Origin: Lawsonibacter sp.
GTDB taxonomy: Bacteria; Bacillota; Clostridia; Oscillospirales; Oscillospiraceae
Direction of reading: 5' to 3'
DNA: 56,382 bases
NCBI GenBank assembly: GCA_022801435.1
Contig: JAAWSG010000009.1
Span: forward strand, 1-56,382
Part shown: positions 56,282 to 56,382 of the stretch, piece after piece
How the letters are laid out: every line of letters starts with the position of its first letter
Position numbering within the stretch: position 1 is the first letter of the stretch
The notes under the pieces: generated by a model
Databases searched by the model: none
The model's input: the letters and a program-made list of their open reading frames with translations, nothing else
What the model was told of the DNA's origin: nothing
Program-made: the position numbers and the translations under genes

Positions 56282-56382
56282 TCACAGGTTCTCCTTGAAA
56301 AACTGCTCCATGGCGGCGATGGCGGCCTCCTCAGAGGGCCCCTCGGCGGTCACGGTGACAGCGTCCCCCTGCTTGACCCCCA
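56282..56382 (-). CDS. HPr-family phosphocarrier protein, C-terminal 32 residues (truncated by the window edge)
   Basis: The minus strand from the window end to a TGA at 56282-56284 reads GVKQGDAVTVTAEGPSEE, then AAIAAMEQFFKENL. This is the typical C-terminus of HPr, the histidine-phosphorylated carrier of the PTS (or its regulatory Crh-like relatives). The active-site His15 and regulatory Ser46 lie outside the window, so catalytic competence cannot be judged. It ends with its own strong terminator. Confidence 0.8.
   Translation of the reverse strand, partial: GVKQGDAVTVTAEGPSEEAAIAAMEQFFKENL

Overview
The window looks like chromosomal DNA of a high-GC, spore-forming gut Clostridium relative, most likely Oscillospiraceae (Flavonifractor/Lawsonibacter/Pseudoflavonifractor-like). 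The reasons are the sporulation protease gene spoIVB, zapA, an efp gene followed by a CD1247-type zinc-ribbon gene, clostridial-style short operons with strong AGGAGG sites, abundant hairpin terminators, and GC-rich codon use. No rRNA, tRNA or CRISPR array was recognised. No prophage or conjugative module is visible.

Layout. 1-3.5 kb: a truncated Crp/Fnr regulator faces a four-gene redox/sulfur operon (ferredoxin, NapH-like membrane Fe-S protein, rhodanese, CoA-disulfide-reductase/rhodanese fusion) whose promoter carries a CRP/FNR-type dyad near -41. 3.5-5.6 kb: a small accessory patch with a fragment of an Rpn-type nuclease, an internally deleted IS256-family element and an intact Rpn gene. 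5.7-8.8 kb: a MoxR ATPase and a VWA/metallopeptidase partner. 8.8-13.6 kb: a response regulator-kinase-HtrA operon with a Nudix hydrolase and an aldose-1-epimerase. 13.7-18 kb: a CDF metal transporter, then an AbgT transporter with an M20 peptidase. 18.3-22.4 kb: an orphan chemoreceptor, zapA and a U32 peptidase-family gene, followed by a DnaA-box-like cluster. 22.6-26.7 kb: pstSCAB plus a HAD-like gene. 26.9-30.7 kb: efp, a zinc-ribbon gene and a zinc-type ABC importer. 30.7-34 kb: an ATP-grasp/PHP/polysaccharide-deacetylase operon. 34-36.4 kb: a PadR operon next to an intact and a fragmentary copy of a secreted stalk-domain protein. 36.5-40 kb: mgtE with a long attenuated leader, and an ABC-F protein. 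40.1-41.8 kb: a strikingly AT-rich membrane/extracellular protein gene. 42-43.9 kb: spoIVB and a small coiled-coil gene.

44-55.8 kb holds the most distinctive system: a ten-gene sugar operon on the minus strand plus its own ROK regulator. It encodes a PfkB kinase, an Rpe-like epimerase, a SIS isomerase, a DUF4432-type mutarotase, a D-lyxose-isomerase-family cupin, a ribose-type ABC importer, an MFS permease, a second SIS isomerase (HxlB-like) and a hexulose-6-phosphate synthase (HxlA-like). Read together, these suggest uptake of an uncommon sugar, isomerisation to a ketose, phosphorylation, 3-epimerisation and processing through 3-hexulose-6-phosphate chemistry. The substrate cannot be read from sequence. 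The window ends in the C-terminus of an HPr-family phosphocarrier.
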